Shown: positions 1 to 8,615 of the stretch, piece after piece
Numbering within the stretch: position 1 is the stretch's first letter
How the letters are laid out: each line of letters begins with the position of its first letter
Assembly (NCBI RefSeq): GCF_036077095.1
Contig: NZ_CP107960.1
Coordinates: 1,798,001 to 1,862,000 of the forward strand
Direction: 5' to 3'
Length of the DNA stretch: 64,000 bases
From: Streptomyces sp. NBC_00376
GTDB lineage: Bacteria > Actinomycetota > Actinomycetes > Streptomycetales > Streptomycetaceae
Notes under the pieces: generated by a model
What the model was told of the DNA's origin: nothing
The model's database searches: none
The model's input: the letters and a program-made list of their open reading frames with translations, nothing else
Position numbers and translations under genes: made by a program

Positions 1-749
1 TCCTCGGCACCACCGACGAGGACTACCAGGGCTCCCCCGACGACGTGCACTGCACCCGCGAGGAGATGGACTTCCTGCTGGAGGGCGCCAACACCGCCTT
101 CGAGGGGAAGCTCACCCCGGACGACGTGGTCGGCTCCATCGGCGGTCTGCGCCCGCTGGTCGGCGGCAAGGAGGGCGCGACCCTCGACATGCGCCGCGAC
201 CACCACATCACCGTCGGCCGCACCGGCATGGTGACGGTGACCGGCGGCAAGCTCACCACCAGCCGGCACATGGGCGAACTCGTCATCGACAAGGTGATGA
301 CCGTCCTCGGCCGCAAGGGCAGGAGCCGCACCACCGACCTCCCGCTGCTCGGCGGCGCCGGTTACGACGCCGAGGCCGTCGCGGCCTCCGGCGGCATCGC
401 CGCGCACCTCGGCGAGCGCTTCGGCACCGAGGCCCGCTTCGTCGGCGACCTGATCCAGGACGACCCGTCGCTGGCCGAGCCGATCGTCGCGGGACTCCCC
501 TACACCAAGGCGGAGGTCGTGTACGCGGCCCGCGCCGAACTGGCCCGCTCGGTCGACGACGTGCTCTCGCGCCGGATGCGCGCCCGCCTGTTCGCCCGGG
601 ACGCGTCCGCCGAGGCCGCCGGGGCCGTGGGAGCGATCCTCGGCCGGGAACTGAACCTCTCGGAGGCCGAGGTGGAGCGTTCGGTCTCCGAGTACCTCGC
701 AGCCGTCCGTCACGAAAAGTCCGTACTCCTCGAAGGGGCAGCAGCATGA
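1..749 (+). CDS. glpD: Glycerol-3-phosphate dehydrogenase (GlpD type), 3'-terminal part
   Basis: The gene enters from the left edge; its reading frame runs from base 3 to the TGA at 747-749, so only the last ~249 residues are seen. FAD-dependent GlpD oxidises glycerol 3-phosphate to dihydroxyacetone phosphate at the membrane. The visible part holds the end of the FAD/substrate domain, with LGTTDEDY near the start and the conserved TGGKLTTSRHMGE segment. The helical C-terminal domain typical of aerobic GlpD follows. Its stop overlaps the start of the next flavoprotein gene (ATGA), so the two are probably translationally coupled. Identification of the family is firm; which paralogue of the genome it is cannot be told from here. 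Confidence 0.9.
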   Translation, partial: LGTTDEDYQGSPDDVHCTREEMDFLLEGANTAFEGKLTPDDVVGSIGGLRPLVGGKEGATLDMRRDHHITVGRTGMVTVTGGKLTTSRHMGELVIDKVMTVLGRKGRSRTTDLPLLGGAGYDAEAVAASGGIAAHLGERFGTEARFVGDLIQDDPSLAEPIVAGLPYTKAEVVYAARAELARSVDDVLSRRMRARLFARDASAEAAGAVGAILGRELNLSEAEVERSVSEYLAAVRHEKSVLLEGAAA

Positions 750-2299
750 TCAGCCGTCAGACCATCACCCACCCGTTCAACCGGGGCAACTACACGATCG
801 GCGCCCCCAGCTTCGCCAAGTGGGCGCAGAACACCCCGATCGGGGACGGCGAGGCCGCCCTCCAGGTGAACCCGGTCGAGGTCCCCGAGACCGTGATCGA
901 GGCGCTGCGCGAGGCCGCGCACGCGGTGCACACCGCCCGCGAGGAGGTCGTCACCCGGACCCGTGACTGGTGGGCCGGCTCGATGATCGGCGAGACCGAG
1001 GGCCGTCCCGCGACGCCGGACGCCGTGATCGTCGAGGCGGCCGACGCCGACCAGGTCGCGGCCGTGCTGCGGATCTGCCACGAGGCGGGCGTCCCGGTCA
1101 CCCCGTCGGCCGGCCGCTCCAACGTCACGGGCGCGGCACTGCCCGTCTTCGGCGGCGTCGTCCTGGACGTCTGCGGGCTGAACGAGATCACCGGCTTCGA
1201 CGCCGAGTCCAACGTCGTGGACGTCCAGGCCGGCATGTTCGGGGACCTCTTCGAGAAGCAGCTCCAGGAGGAGTACGGGGTCACCACCGGCCACTGGCCG
1301 TCCGCGTTCGCCGTGTCCACGGTCGGCGGCTGGATCGCCTGCCGCGGCGCCGGTCAGCTCTCCACCCGGTACGGCAAGATCGAGGACATGGTCGTCGGTG
1401 TGGACGTCGTGCACGCGGACGGCACGCGTGCCACCTACGGCGACTACGCCCGTGCCGCGGTCGGCCCGGACCTGCGCCAGCTGTTCGTCGGTTCCGAGGG
1501 CACCCTCGGCGTCATCGTCTCGGCCCGGCTGCGGGTCCACCCGCTGCCGGAGTACGCGAACGCCGTCGCGTACGGCTTCAAGACCTTCGCCGAGGGCCTG
1601 GACGCCTGCCGAAGGATCATGCAGCGCGGTGCGACCCCGGCCGTCCTGCGGCTGTACGACACCCTGGAGTCGGGCACGCACTTCGGCCACCCGGAGACCA
1701 ACCTCCTGCTCGTCGCCGACGAGGGCGACCCGGCCATCGTCGACGCCTCGATCGCGGTGGCGAAGGAGGTCTGCGAGGCGTACGGCCCCGAGCTGGACAG
1801 CAAGGCGGTCTTCGAGCGCTGGCTGGACGAGCGGATGCTGGTCGGCAAGTCCGCCGACGGCTTCAAGCCCGGCCCCGGCTTCGTCGCCGACACCCTGGAG
1901 ATGGCCGCGTCCTGGACCGACCTCCCGGTGATCTACGACGAGGTGGTCGCCGCGATCCAGTCGGTGCCCGGCACCCTGGCCGCCTCGGCCCACCAGTCCC
2001 ACGCGTACACCGACGGCGCCTGCGTGTACTTCTCGCTGCGCGGCGACGTGGCTCCCAAGTCGCGCCGCGACTGGTACCGCTCGGTGTGGGACGCCGCCAA
2101 CGCCGTACTGATCGAGCACGCGGCCGCGCTCAGCCACCACCACGGCTGCGGTCTGCTGCGCGGCCCCTACCTGGAGGAATCCCTCGGGGCGGGCTTCGCG
2201 ACCTTCGTCGCGGTGAAGAAGGCCCTGGACCCGGCAGGCATTCTCAACCCTGGCAAACTGGGCCTTCCCAGCCGATTCGGTACGTCTCCGCTGAACTGA
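746..2299 (+). CDS. FAD-binding oxidase, alkyldihydroxyacetonephosphate synthase-like
   Basis: A 517-residue member of the vanillyl-alcohol-oxidase/PCMH flavoprotein family. The FAD pyrophosphate loop VTPSAGRSNVTGA lies at about residues 116-128 and a second FAD contact, STVGGWIACRGAGQ, at about 191-204. The C-terminus has the HHHGCG motif (about 465) and the DPAGILNPGKLG ending seen in alkyl-DHAP synthases and D-lactate/glycolate oxidases. It starts inside the glpD stop codon, which ties it to glycerol-3-phosphate/DHAP chemistry. A true ether-lipid synthase role is not proved; a glycerol-phosphate-like or alpha-hydroxyacid substrate is equally possible. A strong hairpin follows its stop. Confidence 0.88.
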   Translation: MISRQTITHPFNRGNYTIGAPSFAKWAQNTPIGDGEAALQVNPVEVPETVIEALREAAHAVHTAREEVVTRTRDWWAGSMIGETEGRPATPDAVIVEAADADQVAAVLRICHEAGVPVTPSAGRSNVTGAALPVFGGVVLDVCGLNEITGFDAESNVVDVQAGMFGDLFEKQLQEEYGVTTGHWPSAFAVSTVGGWIACRGAGQLSTRYGKIEDMVVGVDVVHADGTRATYGDYARAAVGPDLRQLFVGSEGTLGVIVSARLRVHPLPEYANAVAYGFKTFAEGLDACRRIMQRGATPAVLRLYDTLESGTHFGHPETNLLLVADEGDPAIVDASIAVAKEVCEAYGPELDSKAVFERWLDERMLVGKSADGFKPGPGFVADTLEMAASWTDLPVIYDEVVAAIQSVPGTLAASAHQSHAYTDGACVYFSLRGDVAPKSRRDWYRSVWDAANAVLIEHAAALSHHHGCGLLRGPYLEESLGAGFATFVAVKKALDPAGILNPGKLGLPSRFGTSPLN

Positions 2300-2303
2300 C
2301 GCC

Positions 2304-2347
2304 GGGGCCTCTCGTCCGGATCCGGCCCGATCCGGACGAGAGGCCCC
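2304..2347. terminator. Perfect 19-bp hairpin between the oxidase and glpP-like genes
   Basis: Left arm 2304-2322 and right arm 2329-2347 are exact reverse complements (GGGGCCTCTCGTCCGGATC) around a 6-base loop. It starts 5 bases after the oxidase stop and ends 49 bases before the antiterminator-like gene. No long T-tract follows, as is usual for Streptomyces terminators. Because the next gene encodes a GlpP-type antiterminator, it could be an attenuator and not just an end point. Confidence 0.8.
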
Positions 2348-2395
2348 GGGCCGGCAGCAACCACGAACCCCTCCCTCCCCAGGCAGGCCCTTGCC

Positions 2396-3055
2396 ATGAC
2401 CCCTTCCCCCTCCCGGTCCGGTGCCGCACTCGACCCCCGGCTCACCGCGGCGTTCGCCGAGGTGCCGGTCGTCGCGTCGGTGGTCGGCACCCAGCCGCTG
2501 CGCGAGTTCCTGACCGCACCGGCGAAGGTGTGCATCCTCGCGTCGTTCGCGGTGGGGCAGCTGCCCCAGGTCGTGCCGGCGCTGGGCCGGGCGGGGAAGA
2601 CCGTGTTCGTGAACGTGGACAGCAGCCCCGGTCTGGCTCAGGACCGGGGCGCGCTGGAGTTCATCAGGAACATGGGCGCGCACGGCGTGGTCAGCACCCG
2701 GCTCTCCCTCATAGAGAAGGGTCGCCCGCTCGGCCTGCTGACGATGATGAAGGTGTTCGTCACCGACCGGTCCAATCTGCGCCGCTCCACGGACGCGATC
2801 TCGCGCGGGGCGCCGGACCTGGTCGAGATCATGCCCGCCCCGATCATCGCCCGGATGAGCGCGCAGGCACAGCGCGCGATGTCCCCGTCGGTGGCCGCGG
2901 GCTTCGTGGAGACCCCCGCGGACGTGGCACTCGCGCTGGCCCTCGGCTCGGCCGCGGCCGCCACGTCCGACCCCCGCCTCTGGCACCTGCGCCGGGACCA
3001 GCTGCCGCCGGTCCCGCCCGGCGCCCTGAAGAGGCCCGCCCCACCCCAGGAGTAA
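2396..3055 (+). CDS. Glycerol-3-phosphate-responsive antiterminator, GlpP family
   Basis: A 219-residue protein with the TIM-barrel-like pattern of GlpP: a VDSSPG segment (about 72-77) where GlpP has its ligand-binding motif, GAHGVVSTRLSLIEKGRPLGL, then MMKVFVTDRSNL and PDLVEIMPAPI (about 138-147), matching GlpP positions for II(S/T)T, RIFLLDS and PDxIEILPG. In Bacillus, GlpP binds glycerol 3-phosphate and prevents termination in the leaders of glpFK and glpD. Its place behind glpD and directly after a strong hairpin supports a related RNA-level role, possibly autoregulatory. Antitermination in actinomycetes is inferred, not shown. The C-terminal ~35 residues extend beyond the usual family end. 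Confidence 0.8.
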   Translation: MTPSPSRSGAALDPRLTAAFAEVPVVASVVGTQPLREFLTAPAKVCILASFAVGQLPQVVPALGRAGKTVFVNVDSSPGLAQDRGALEFIRNMGAHGVVSTRLSLIEKGRPLGLLTMMKVFVTDRSNLRRSTDAISRGAPDLVEIMPAPIIARMSAQAQRAMSPSVAAGFVETPADVALALALGSAAAATSDPRLWHLRRDQLPPVPPGALKRPAPPQE

Positions 3056-3060
3056 CCCCC

Positions 3061-3363
3061 ATGACATACGTCGTCGTAGCCCGCTACCGCACCAGGGCCG
3101 GCGAGGAGGACACCGTCCTCCCCCTGCTCGACGCGATGGCCGCCGCCTCCCGCGAGGAGCCCGGCAACCTCGCCTACCGGGTCCACCAGGGCACCGAGGA
3201 CCCGCGGGCGATCGTGCTGTACGAGGAGTACGCCTCCGAGGCCGACTTCACCGAGCACTGCGCCACCCCGCACTTCCAGGAGATCGTGCTCGGCAAGGTC
3301 GTCCCGCTGCTGGAGAGCCGCGACGTGCTGCGCTGCGCCCCGCGTCCGGAGGTGGCGGCGTGA
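3061..3363 (+). CDS. Antibiotic biosynthesis monooxygenase (ABM) domain protein
   Basis: A 100-residue alpha/beta-barrel protein of the ABM/quinol monooxygenase family: MTYVVVARYRTRAGEED at the N-terminus, EEPGNLAYRVHQ in the middle, and YEEYASEADFTEHCATPHF towards the end, the usual signature. Members oxidise quinols or other small aromatics without cofactors, or act as detoxifiers. The ATG at 3061 is 5 bases after the previous stop and its own stop overlaps the alcohol dehydrogenase start (GTGA), so it is part of the same operon. Substrate unknown. Confidence 0.85.
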   Translation: MTYVVVARYRTRAGEEDTVLPLLDAMAAASREEPGNLAYRVHQGTEDPRAIVLYEEYASEADFTEHCATPHFQEIVLGKVVPLLESRDVLRCAPRPEVAA

Positions 3364-4499
3364 AGACCCGTGCGGTGGTGCTGCGCGGGACGTCGACGGC
3401 CCGCCCGTACTCCGGTACGCGCCCGGTCGAGGTGGAGGAGCTGGAGCTCGGCGCCCCGCGCGAGGGCGAGGTGCTGGTACGGATCGCCGCCGCCTCGCTC
3501 TGCCACTCGGACCTCTCGGTGGTCAACGGCGACCGGGTCCGCCCGCTGCCGATGGCGCTGGGCCACGAGGCGGTGGGCGTCGTCCAGGAGACCGGACCGG
3601 GCGTCGGCCGGGTCTCCCCCGGCGACCATGTGGCGCTGGTCTTCGTGCCGAGCTGCGGCTTCTGCGGCGACTGCGCGGCGGGCCGCCCTGCCCTGTGCGC
3701 ACAGGCCGCGGCGGCGAACGGTTCAGGTGCGCTGCTGCACGGCCCGTCGCTGCTGACCGACGCCGCCGGCAACCCGGTCCACCACCAGCTGGGCGTCTCG
3801 GCCTTCTCCGAACACGCGGTGCTGGCCCAGGAGTCGGTGGTCCCGATCCCCAAGGACATCCCGTTCACCGTCGCGTCGATGTTCGGCTGTGCGGTCCTGA
3901 CGGGCGCGGGCGCTGTCATCAACACGGCGGCCCTGCGTCCGGGGCAGTCGACGGTGGTCTACGGCCTGGGCGGGGTGGGCCTCTCCGCGGTGCTGGGAGC
4001 CCGCGCGGCGGGGGCGTACCCGATCATCGCGGTCGACCCGGTCCGGGAGAAGCGCGAACTGGCACTCCGGCTGGGTGCGACTCATGCGTACGCCCCCGAT
4101 GAAGCGCTGCGGCAGATCCGCGAACTGACCTCCGGCGGAGCCGAGTCCGCGGTGGAGGCGGTGGGCAGCCCCAAGGTCATGGCCGAGTGCCTGAGCGCCG
4201 TGGCCCGGGGCGGCAAGGTCGTCTCGGTGGGCCTGCCCGCGCCGGACCGGGTGCTTCAGGTCCCGGCGCTGGCGTTCGCGGGCGAGGGCAAGTCGTTGCT
4301 GGGCTCGTACATGGGCGACGCGGTGCCGCGCCGCGACATCCCGAGGTTCCTGGACCTGTGGCGGGCGGGCCTGATGCCGGTGGAGCTGATGCACACGGGC
4401 ACACTGCCGCTGACCGACATCAACGCGGCGCTGGAGGAGCTGGCTTCCGGCCGGGCCATCCGCCAGGTCATCGACACCTCGGGGATGCTGGACGCCTGA
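3360..4499 (+). CDS. Zinc-dependent alcohol dehydrogenase (MDR superfamily)
   Basis: A 379-residue medium-chain dehydrogenase. Catalytic zinc ligands are Cys48, His69-Glu70 (LGHEAVG) and Cys177; the structural zinc lobe has Cys99, 102, 105 and 113 (SCGFCGDC...C). The NAD(P)-binding Rossmann motif GLGGVG is at 202-207, followed by an acidic residue (VDP) that suggests NAD. It begins at GTG 3360, overlapping the preceding stop. Last gene of the glycerol-3-phosphate unit; a hairpin follows. A role in oxidising or reducing a glycerol-derived aldehyde or alcohol is inferred from position only. Confidence 0.9.
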   Translation: MKTRAVVLRGTSTARPYSGTRPVEVEELELGAPREGEVLVRIAAASLCHSDLSVVNGDRVRPLPMALGHEAVGVVQETGPGVGRVSPGDHVALVFVPSCGFCGDCAAGRPALCAQAAAANGSGALLHGPSLLTDAAGNPVHHQLGVSAFSEHAVLAQESVVPIPKDIPFTVASMFGCAVLTGAGAVINTAALRPGQSTVVYGLGGVGLSAVLGARAAGAYPIIAVDPVREKRELALRLGATHAYAPDEALRQIRELTSGGAESAVEAVGSPKVMAECLSAVARGGKVVSVGLPAPDRVLQVPALAFAGEGKSLLGSYMGDAVPRRDIPRFLDLWRAGLMPVELMHTGTLPLTDINAALEELASGRAIRQVIDTSGMLDA

Positions 4500-4525
4500 C
4501 GCCTGCCGTGATCCGTGTCCCGGTC

Positions 4526-4558
4526 GGCGGCGCCCCCTGGTTGCCCGGGGGCGCCGCC
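4526..4558. terminator. Hairpin between convergent genes
   Basis: A perfect 12-bp stem (GGCGGCGCCCCC, 4526-4537; complement 4547-4558) with a 9-base loop lies between the converging alcohol dehydrogenase and SnoaL-like genes, suited to stop transcription from both sides. Confidence 0.75.
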
Positions 4559-4563
4559 GGCCC

Positions 4564-4995
4564 TCACCTGTCGGACTTCTCGGTCTCCGGCGCGGCCGCG
4601 GGCGTGAAGTGCAGGAAGATCTTGCGCCGGCTGATGCGCCATCCTCGCTCTCCGCGCACGATCACATCCTCATAGGTCACGCTTCCGCACTCGCCGTCCG
4701 GTCCGGCGCCGATCCCCTTGGAACGGGCATGGACCCGGCCGTCCCCGGCCTCGGTGAGGACGATGTTGGTGACGTGGTGGCCGACGGGCGCGCCCGGCTT
4801 GCCCGCCCGCGCCCGCGCCATGTCCCGGAAGGCGGCCAGGCCGTGCACCTCCCCGTGCCCGAGGTTCGAGGTCTCGTAGACGATGTCGTCGGTGAACAGC
4901 TCGTCCAGCCGGTCCAGTTCGTCGTTGTCGACCAAGTGCCCGTGCAGGGCGAGCAGTTCGGAGATGTCCAGACGGTCCTCGACACTGAGCGTCAT
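4564..4995 (-). CDS. SnoaL-like / NTF2-fold protein
   Basis: A 143-residue protein beginning MTLSVEDRLDISELLALHG, the standard start of SnoaL_4-type small-fold proteins (polyketide cyclases, dehydratases, ketosteroid-isomerase relatives). LFTDDIVYETSNLGHGEVHG and a C-terminal YEDVIVRGERGWRISRRKIFLH strand pattern follow. The ATG at 4995 is preceded by AAAGGA at good spacing, so I prefer it to an upstream in-frame start that would add 26 residues of poor quality. It stands alone on this strand. The substrate is not evident. Confidence 0.85.
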   Translation of the reverse strand: MTLSVEDRLDISELLALHGHLVDNDELDRLDELFTDDIVYETSNLGHGEVHGLAAFRDMARARAGKPGAPVGHHVTNIVLTEAGDGRVHARSKGIGAGPDGECGSVTYEDVIVRGERGWRISRRKIFLHFTPAAAPETEKSDR

Positions 4996-5102
4996 CGCCG
5001 GTCCTTTCGTGAGAGCTCTCGCGACGGTGCGGCAGTTATACGGGGGAGTTCCCCCGGCGACCCGGCGCAGCACCGCTCACACACCGCCGCGGCCTGGGGA
5101 GT

Positions 5103-5681
5103 TCATTCCGCTGGAGCAACCGCGCGGCGCTCGTGACGAAGCAGCACGACCCCGTTGCCGAATTCCCGCGTCTCGGCCAGCCGGAGGCCGGTCCGGCCCG
5201 CCGAGGCAGGAAACAGGGGCCTGCCCCGGCCGATGAGGACCGGATGGACGTAGACGCGGTACTCGTCGACCAGGTCGAGCCGCATGAAGGTCGCGGCGAG
5301 ATCGGCGCCCCCGAGACACAGGTCCCCGCCGGGCTGCGCCTTCAGCGTCCTGATCTCCTCCGCGTCGACCTCCCGCCTGATCGTGGCGTTCCGGCCGGCG
5401 TGTTCCAGGGTCCGGGAGAACACGATCTTGGGCGTCTCCCGCCAGATACCGGCGAACTCCGCCTCGGTCTCGGTGGCGGAGGGGTCGGAGTCGGCGGTCG
5501 GCCAGAAATCCTCCATGAGCTGATAGGTCACCCGGCCTTCGAGGAAGGCACCCATGCCCCTGAGCAGCTCGTTGAAGTGACGGTGCAGTTCGTCGTCGAC
5601 CAGGTGCCAGTCGATCTCGCGGCCCGGCCCCTCCATGAAGCCGTCGAGGGACACCGAGGCCATCAGGACGATCTTCCTCAT
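5103..5681 (-). CDS. Dihydrofolate reductase family protein (RibD C-terminal-like)
   Basis: A 192-residue protein with the classic beginning MRKIVLMASVSLDGFMEGPG and the later GGADLAATFMRLDLVDEYRVYVHPVLIGRGRPLF segment of the RibD-C/YyaP-YwjB group, which has a DHFR fold and usually binds NADPH. The ATG at 5681 follows AGAGGA. Family members often have no known substrate. The neighbouring SnoaL-like and DinB-like genes give no pathway. Confidence 0.88.
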   Translation of the reverse strand: MRKIVLMASVSLDGFMEGPGREIDWHLVDDELHRHFNELLRGMGAFLEGRVTYQLMEDFWPTADSDPSATETEAEFAGIWRETPKIVFSRTLEHAGRNATIRREVDAEEIRTLKAQPGGDLCLGGADLAATFMRLDLVDEYRVYVHPVLIGRGRPLFPASAGRTGLRLAETREFGNGVVLLRHERRAVAPAE

Positions 5682-5799
5682 CGCAATCCTCTTCCGCCGC
5701 AGACGTCGCGCCGCGCGGTTGCCCGGCGCCAGAACAGTTGACGCCCCGGCCGCGCGCCTGGCAACGAGTGACACGCATCGCGGACGGGGGCGGGCAAGG

Positions 5800-6333
5800 T
5801 CAGTAGTGGCCCGTCCTGCCGTCCAGGAGCTCCCTGATGGCGTCCAGGTGTCCCGCATGCCGGGCGGTCTCCTCGATCATGTGGAACATGATCCAGCGCA
5901 GGCTGGCGCCCGACGCATCGAAGTCCGGATGCCGTCCCACATCGTCGAGCGACTGCGCCGCGAAGATCTCGTTCGACACCGCGACCTGCCGGTCGTAGTC
6001 GTCCAGGAGCTCCGCGAGCGGGACGCCTTCGACCCTCATGTCGGCGTCCTCGGGTTCGTCGAACACCGGCCCCACGGCCGGGCGTCCGAGCAGGACGACC
6101 TCGAACCAGAGGTGCTCGGCCCAGCGGAGGTGTGACATGACACCCGCAATCGTCATGAGCGGCGAGGACGGCAGGACGGGGCGATGCGCGTCCGCCTCCG
6201 AGAGTTCCTCGCACTTCCAGCGGGCGGTCGCGCGTTGCGTGTCGAGCCAGCCGACGAGCTGGGTCCGCTCGTCCGCTGCGTGGGCGGGGCGCTTGCGGGA
6301 GGGATACGAGGAGAGGTACGGAGAGGGCGACAT
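5800..6333 (-). CDS. DinB-family (DUF664, mycothiol transferase-like) protein
   Basis: About 177 residues forming a DinB/YfiT four-helix bundle. It has RTQLVGWLDTQRATARWKCEELSE, then VMSHLRWAEHLWFEVVL with the first metal-type His, and MFHMIEETARHAGHLDAIRELLDG, whose two histidines complete the usual metal triad. Actinobacterial DUF664 proteins act as or resemble mycothiol- or bacillithiol-dependent S-transferases. I use the ATG at 6333; a GTG at 6363 is possible and lies inside a direct repeat. The core GTGTGACAT of that repeat also occurs within the coding sequence at about 6131-6139. Confidence 0.85.
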   Translation of the reverse strand: MSPSPYLSSYPSRKRPAHAADERTQLVGWLDTQRATARWKCEELSEADAHRPVLPSSPLMTIAGVMSHLRWAEHLWFEVVLLGRPAVGPVFDEPEDADMRVEGVPLAELLDDYDRQVAVSNEIFAAQSLDDVGRHPDFDASGASLRWIMFHMIEETARHAGHLDAIRELLDGRTGHY

Positions 6334-6352
6334 GGGCGTCGAAGCTACCCGA

Positions 6353-6398
6353 GGCGATGTCACACTTCACAGCGCATATCGGCGATGTCACACCTCAC
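6353..6398. repeat. 18-bp direct repeat upstream of the DinB-like gene
   Basis: GGCGATGTCACACTTCAC (6353-6370) and GGCGATGTCACACCTCAC (6381-6398) are the same 18-mer with one mismatch, 28 bp apart. They lie just upstream of the leftward dinB-like start and within 250 bp of the rightward MFS gene, so they look like a tandem binding site. The core ATGTCAC is the motif met again from 33 to 47 kb. Confidence 0.6.
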
Positions 6399-6595
6399 GA
6401 CGCACACCGGCCGGTGCGATATCCAACTCCCCCTCCACCCGGGCGCGTCGCCCTGATACCTTGGCCGACATGTTCCTCTCCCGTGCGTAGGACCCCGTAC
6501 CGACCGCACCCCTCGCTTCCGACGGGTGCGGCGCTCCGGTGTCCCCGCATGCCCGCAGCGCCCTCTGCCGCGCTGCCCTCACGAGGAACGTATCG

Positions 6596-7861
6596 ATGCT
6601 TTCGCCAGCACCCGTGCCTTCGCGCACGCCTTCGTACGCCACCGTCCTGCGTACCCCTCACGCCGCCCGCACCTTCGGTGCCGCTCTGCTGGGGCGGCTC
6701 TCGTACGGGATGGTCTCGCTCTCTCTGATGCTGGCGGTGAACGCGAGCGTCGGCTCGTACTCCGTCGCCGGTGCCGTCATGGCGCTCTTCGGGGCGACCA
6801 GTGTCTTCCTCTCCCCCGCCCGTGCCGCGCTGATCGACCGGCACGGGCCGCGCCGGGTCCTGCCACCGCTGGCCGGCGTCTACGCGGTACTGCTCGCCGC
6901 CCTCGCGTACGCCACCTGGCGGCCGGGGGCCCCGGCGCTCCTGCTGGCGGCGCTCGCCGCCGCCGCGGGGGCCTTCTCACCGCCTCTGGGGCCGGTGATG
7001 CGGACCCTGTGGAGCGGTCTCGTCGCCGACCGGGAGCTGTTGCGGCGCGCCTACAGCCTGGACGGTGTCGCCGAGGAACTCCTCTTCGTCTCCGGTCCGT
7101 TGCTGGTGGGGGTGGTGGTGAAGTTCGCCTCGCCCGCGGCCGGGATCGCGGCCAGTGCCGCGCTGATCCTCGTGGGCACGCTGGCGCTGGTGTCGTCACC
7201 GGCGGTACGCGCTGCGGGCGTGGCGCCGTCGGACGACAAGGCCGCCGGACCGGACGACCCGCCGGCCGGGCGGCGGCTGCTCGGCGTCATCGGGCTGCGG
7301 CACGCGGTGCTGGTGACGGCCTCCGTGGGGTTGTGCCTGGGGGGCCTGGATCTGCTGGTGGTGGCATTCGCCGAGCAGCGCCACCAGGGCACGGGGGCCG
7401 TGTCGTGGGTGCTGGCCGCGCTCTCGGCCGGAAGCGCGGTCGGGGGACTCGCCTACGGCGCCGTCTCCTGGCGGGCGTCGAACCGGGCGCGGCTGCCGCT
7501 GCTGGCCGCCGGACTGGGCGCCGCCGTGGCCGGGGCCGGGCTGTCGCCCGGTGTGTACGTGCTGGCCGCGCTCGCCGCGGTGGCCGGGCTGTTCGTCGCG
7601 CCCGCGCTGACCACCGCGTACCTCATCGCGGACGAGTCCGTGGGCGCGGGCAGCCGCACACAGGCCGGTGCCTGGGTGAACACCGCGGTCAACGCCGGGT
7701 CGTCGGTGGGTGCCGCGGCGGTGGGTCTGCTGGTGGACCGGCTGCCGCCGGCCGTCTGCTTCGCGGTGGCGGCGGTGCCCGCGCTGTTGTGTGCGGCCGT
7801 GGTGGCGCGCGGATCGGCGGCCCGAGGAGCGGTGGCGCGCGAAGCGGTCAGCCGCTCGTGA
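6596..7861 (+). CDS. MFS transporter
   Basis: A 421-residue integral membrane protein with about 12 hydrophobic segments and a short hydrophilic centre (DDKAAGPDDPPAGRR, about residues 215-230) separating two six-helix halves. The N-half has the loop-2 motif DRHGPRRVLPPL typical of major facilitator drug/metabolite exporters. The ATG at 6596 is preceded by ACGAGGAACG. The gene ends 14 bases inside the convergent ureD gene. Substrate unknown; family members of this type are often annotated as efflux pumps. Confidence 0.88.
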   Translation: MLSPAPVPSRTPSYATVLRTPHAARTFGAALLGRLSYGMVSLSLMLAVNASVGSYSVAGAVMALFGATSVFLSPARAALIDRHGPRRVLPPLAGVYAVLLAALAYATWRPGAPALLLAALAAAAGAFSPPLGPVMRTLWSGLVADRELLRRAYSLDGVAEELLFVSGPLLVGVVVKFASPAAGIAASAALILVGTLALVSSPAVRAAGVAPSDDKAAGPDDPPAGRRLLGVIGLRHAVLVTASVGLCLGGLDLLVVAFAEQRHQGTGAVSWVLAALSAGSAVGGLAYGAVSWRASNRARLPLLAAGLGAAVAGAGLSPGVYVLAALAAVAGLFVAPALTTAYLIADESVGAGSRTQAGAWVNTAVNAGSSVGAAAVGLLVDRLPPAVCFAVAAVPALLCAAVVARGSAARGAVAREAVSRS

Positions 7862-8615
7862 CCGTGGAGGTGCGCACACCGGGTCCGTCCGGTGTGCGCC
7901 ACTCCTCCCAGACCGCGGCCAGGTCCGCCTCGATCGCCGGCGCCACCGTGTCCAGCAGCCGTACCTGAGCCCCCGGCCCCGCCAGGTCCATGCGGTACGG
8001 GTGGGGCCGGCCGGCCGGGGCGGCGCCGAGGGCGGTGACCGAGCCGATGATGCGGTTGGGGCCCAGGATGCCGGGGAGTTCACGCAGGTCCGGGTCCATG
8101 AGATCCAGGTCCTCGACCAGCAGCTCGCAGCCGTCGTACGTGGCGTGCGTCATCGCCCGGACACCGCCGCCCCGCTCTCCGGAGCGCCCCAGGACCAGGG
8201 TGTCGCGCCACAGCATCCGGGCCCCGGCCGCCAGCGCGACCGCCATCGAGCGCTCGACCGCGGCGCCCCTGGAGATCACGAACGGCCGTGCGTCCCAGCA
8301 CAGTTCACCGCCCTCCGCGATGTCCACCCGGGCCCGCCAGCTCGACCTGCCGCCTCGATGGTCGTACGCGACCAGGCCGGACGGCTCGACCAGTTCCAGC
8401 CGGGCGCCGGGGCCGACCGAGATGTCCAGCAGCAGATCGTCGCCCGCCAGCAGGCCCGCCCGGGTGCCGACCAGGGCGATCCGCAGCCGGTCGGGGGACG
8501 GCAGCAGGGGGCGGGGGGCGAGGAAGGCGCCCGGACGCAGTTCGCGGGCGATGTGGCGGCCCGAGCCGTCGCGCTCCACGGCGACGACGGTGGGCTCGGC
8601 GGAATCCGCGGTCAC
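7848..8615 (-). CDS. ureD: Urease accessory protein UreD
   Basis: A 255-residue UreD/UreH homologue: [47 protein letters not shown], and the segment [21 protein letters not shown] typical of the family. UreD binds apo-urease and acts as scaffold for UreF and UreG in nickel insertion. It starts with GTG at 8615, overlapping the ureG stop, and is the last gene of the urease operon. Its 3' end overlaps the convergent MFS gene. Confidence 0.9.
   Translation of the reverse strand: MTADSAEPTVVAVERDGSGRHIARELRPGAFLAPRPLLPSPDRLRIALVGTRAGLLAGDDLLLDISVGPGARLELVEPSGLVAYDHRGGRSSWRARVDIAEGGELCWDARPFVISRGAAVERSMAVALAAGARMLWRDTLVLGRSGERGGGVRAMTHATYDGCELLVEDLDLMDPDLRELPGILGPNRIIGSVTALGAAPAGRPHPYRMDLAGPGAQVRLLDTVAPAIEADLAAVWEEWRTPDGPGVRTSTVTSG

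Noticed and set aside
710..3067. 785-codon minus-strand frame across the flavoprotein and antiterminator genes
   Set aside because: Spans two well-supported plus-strand genes and the hairpin; low-complexity translation.
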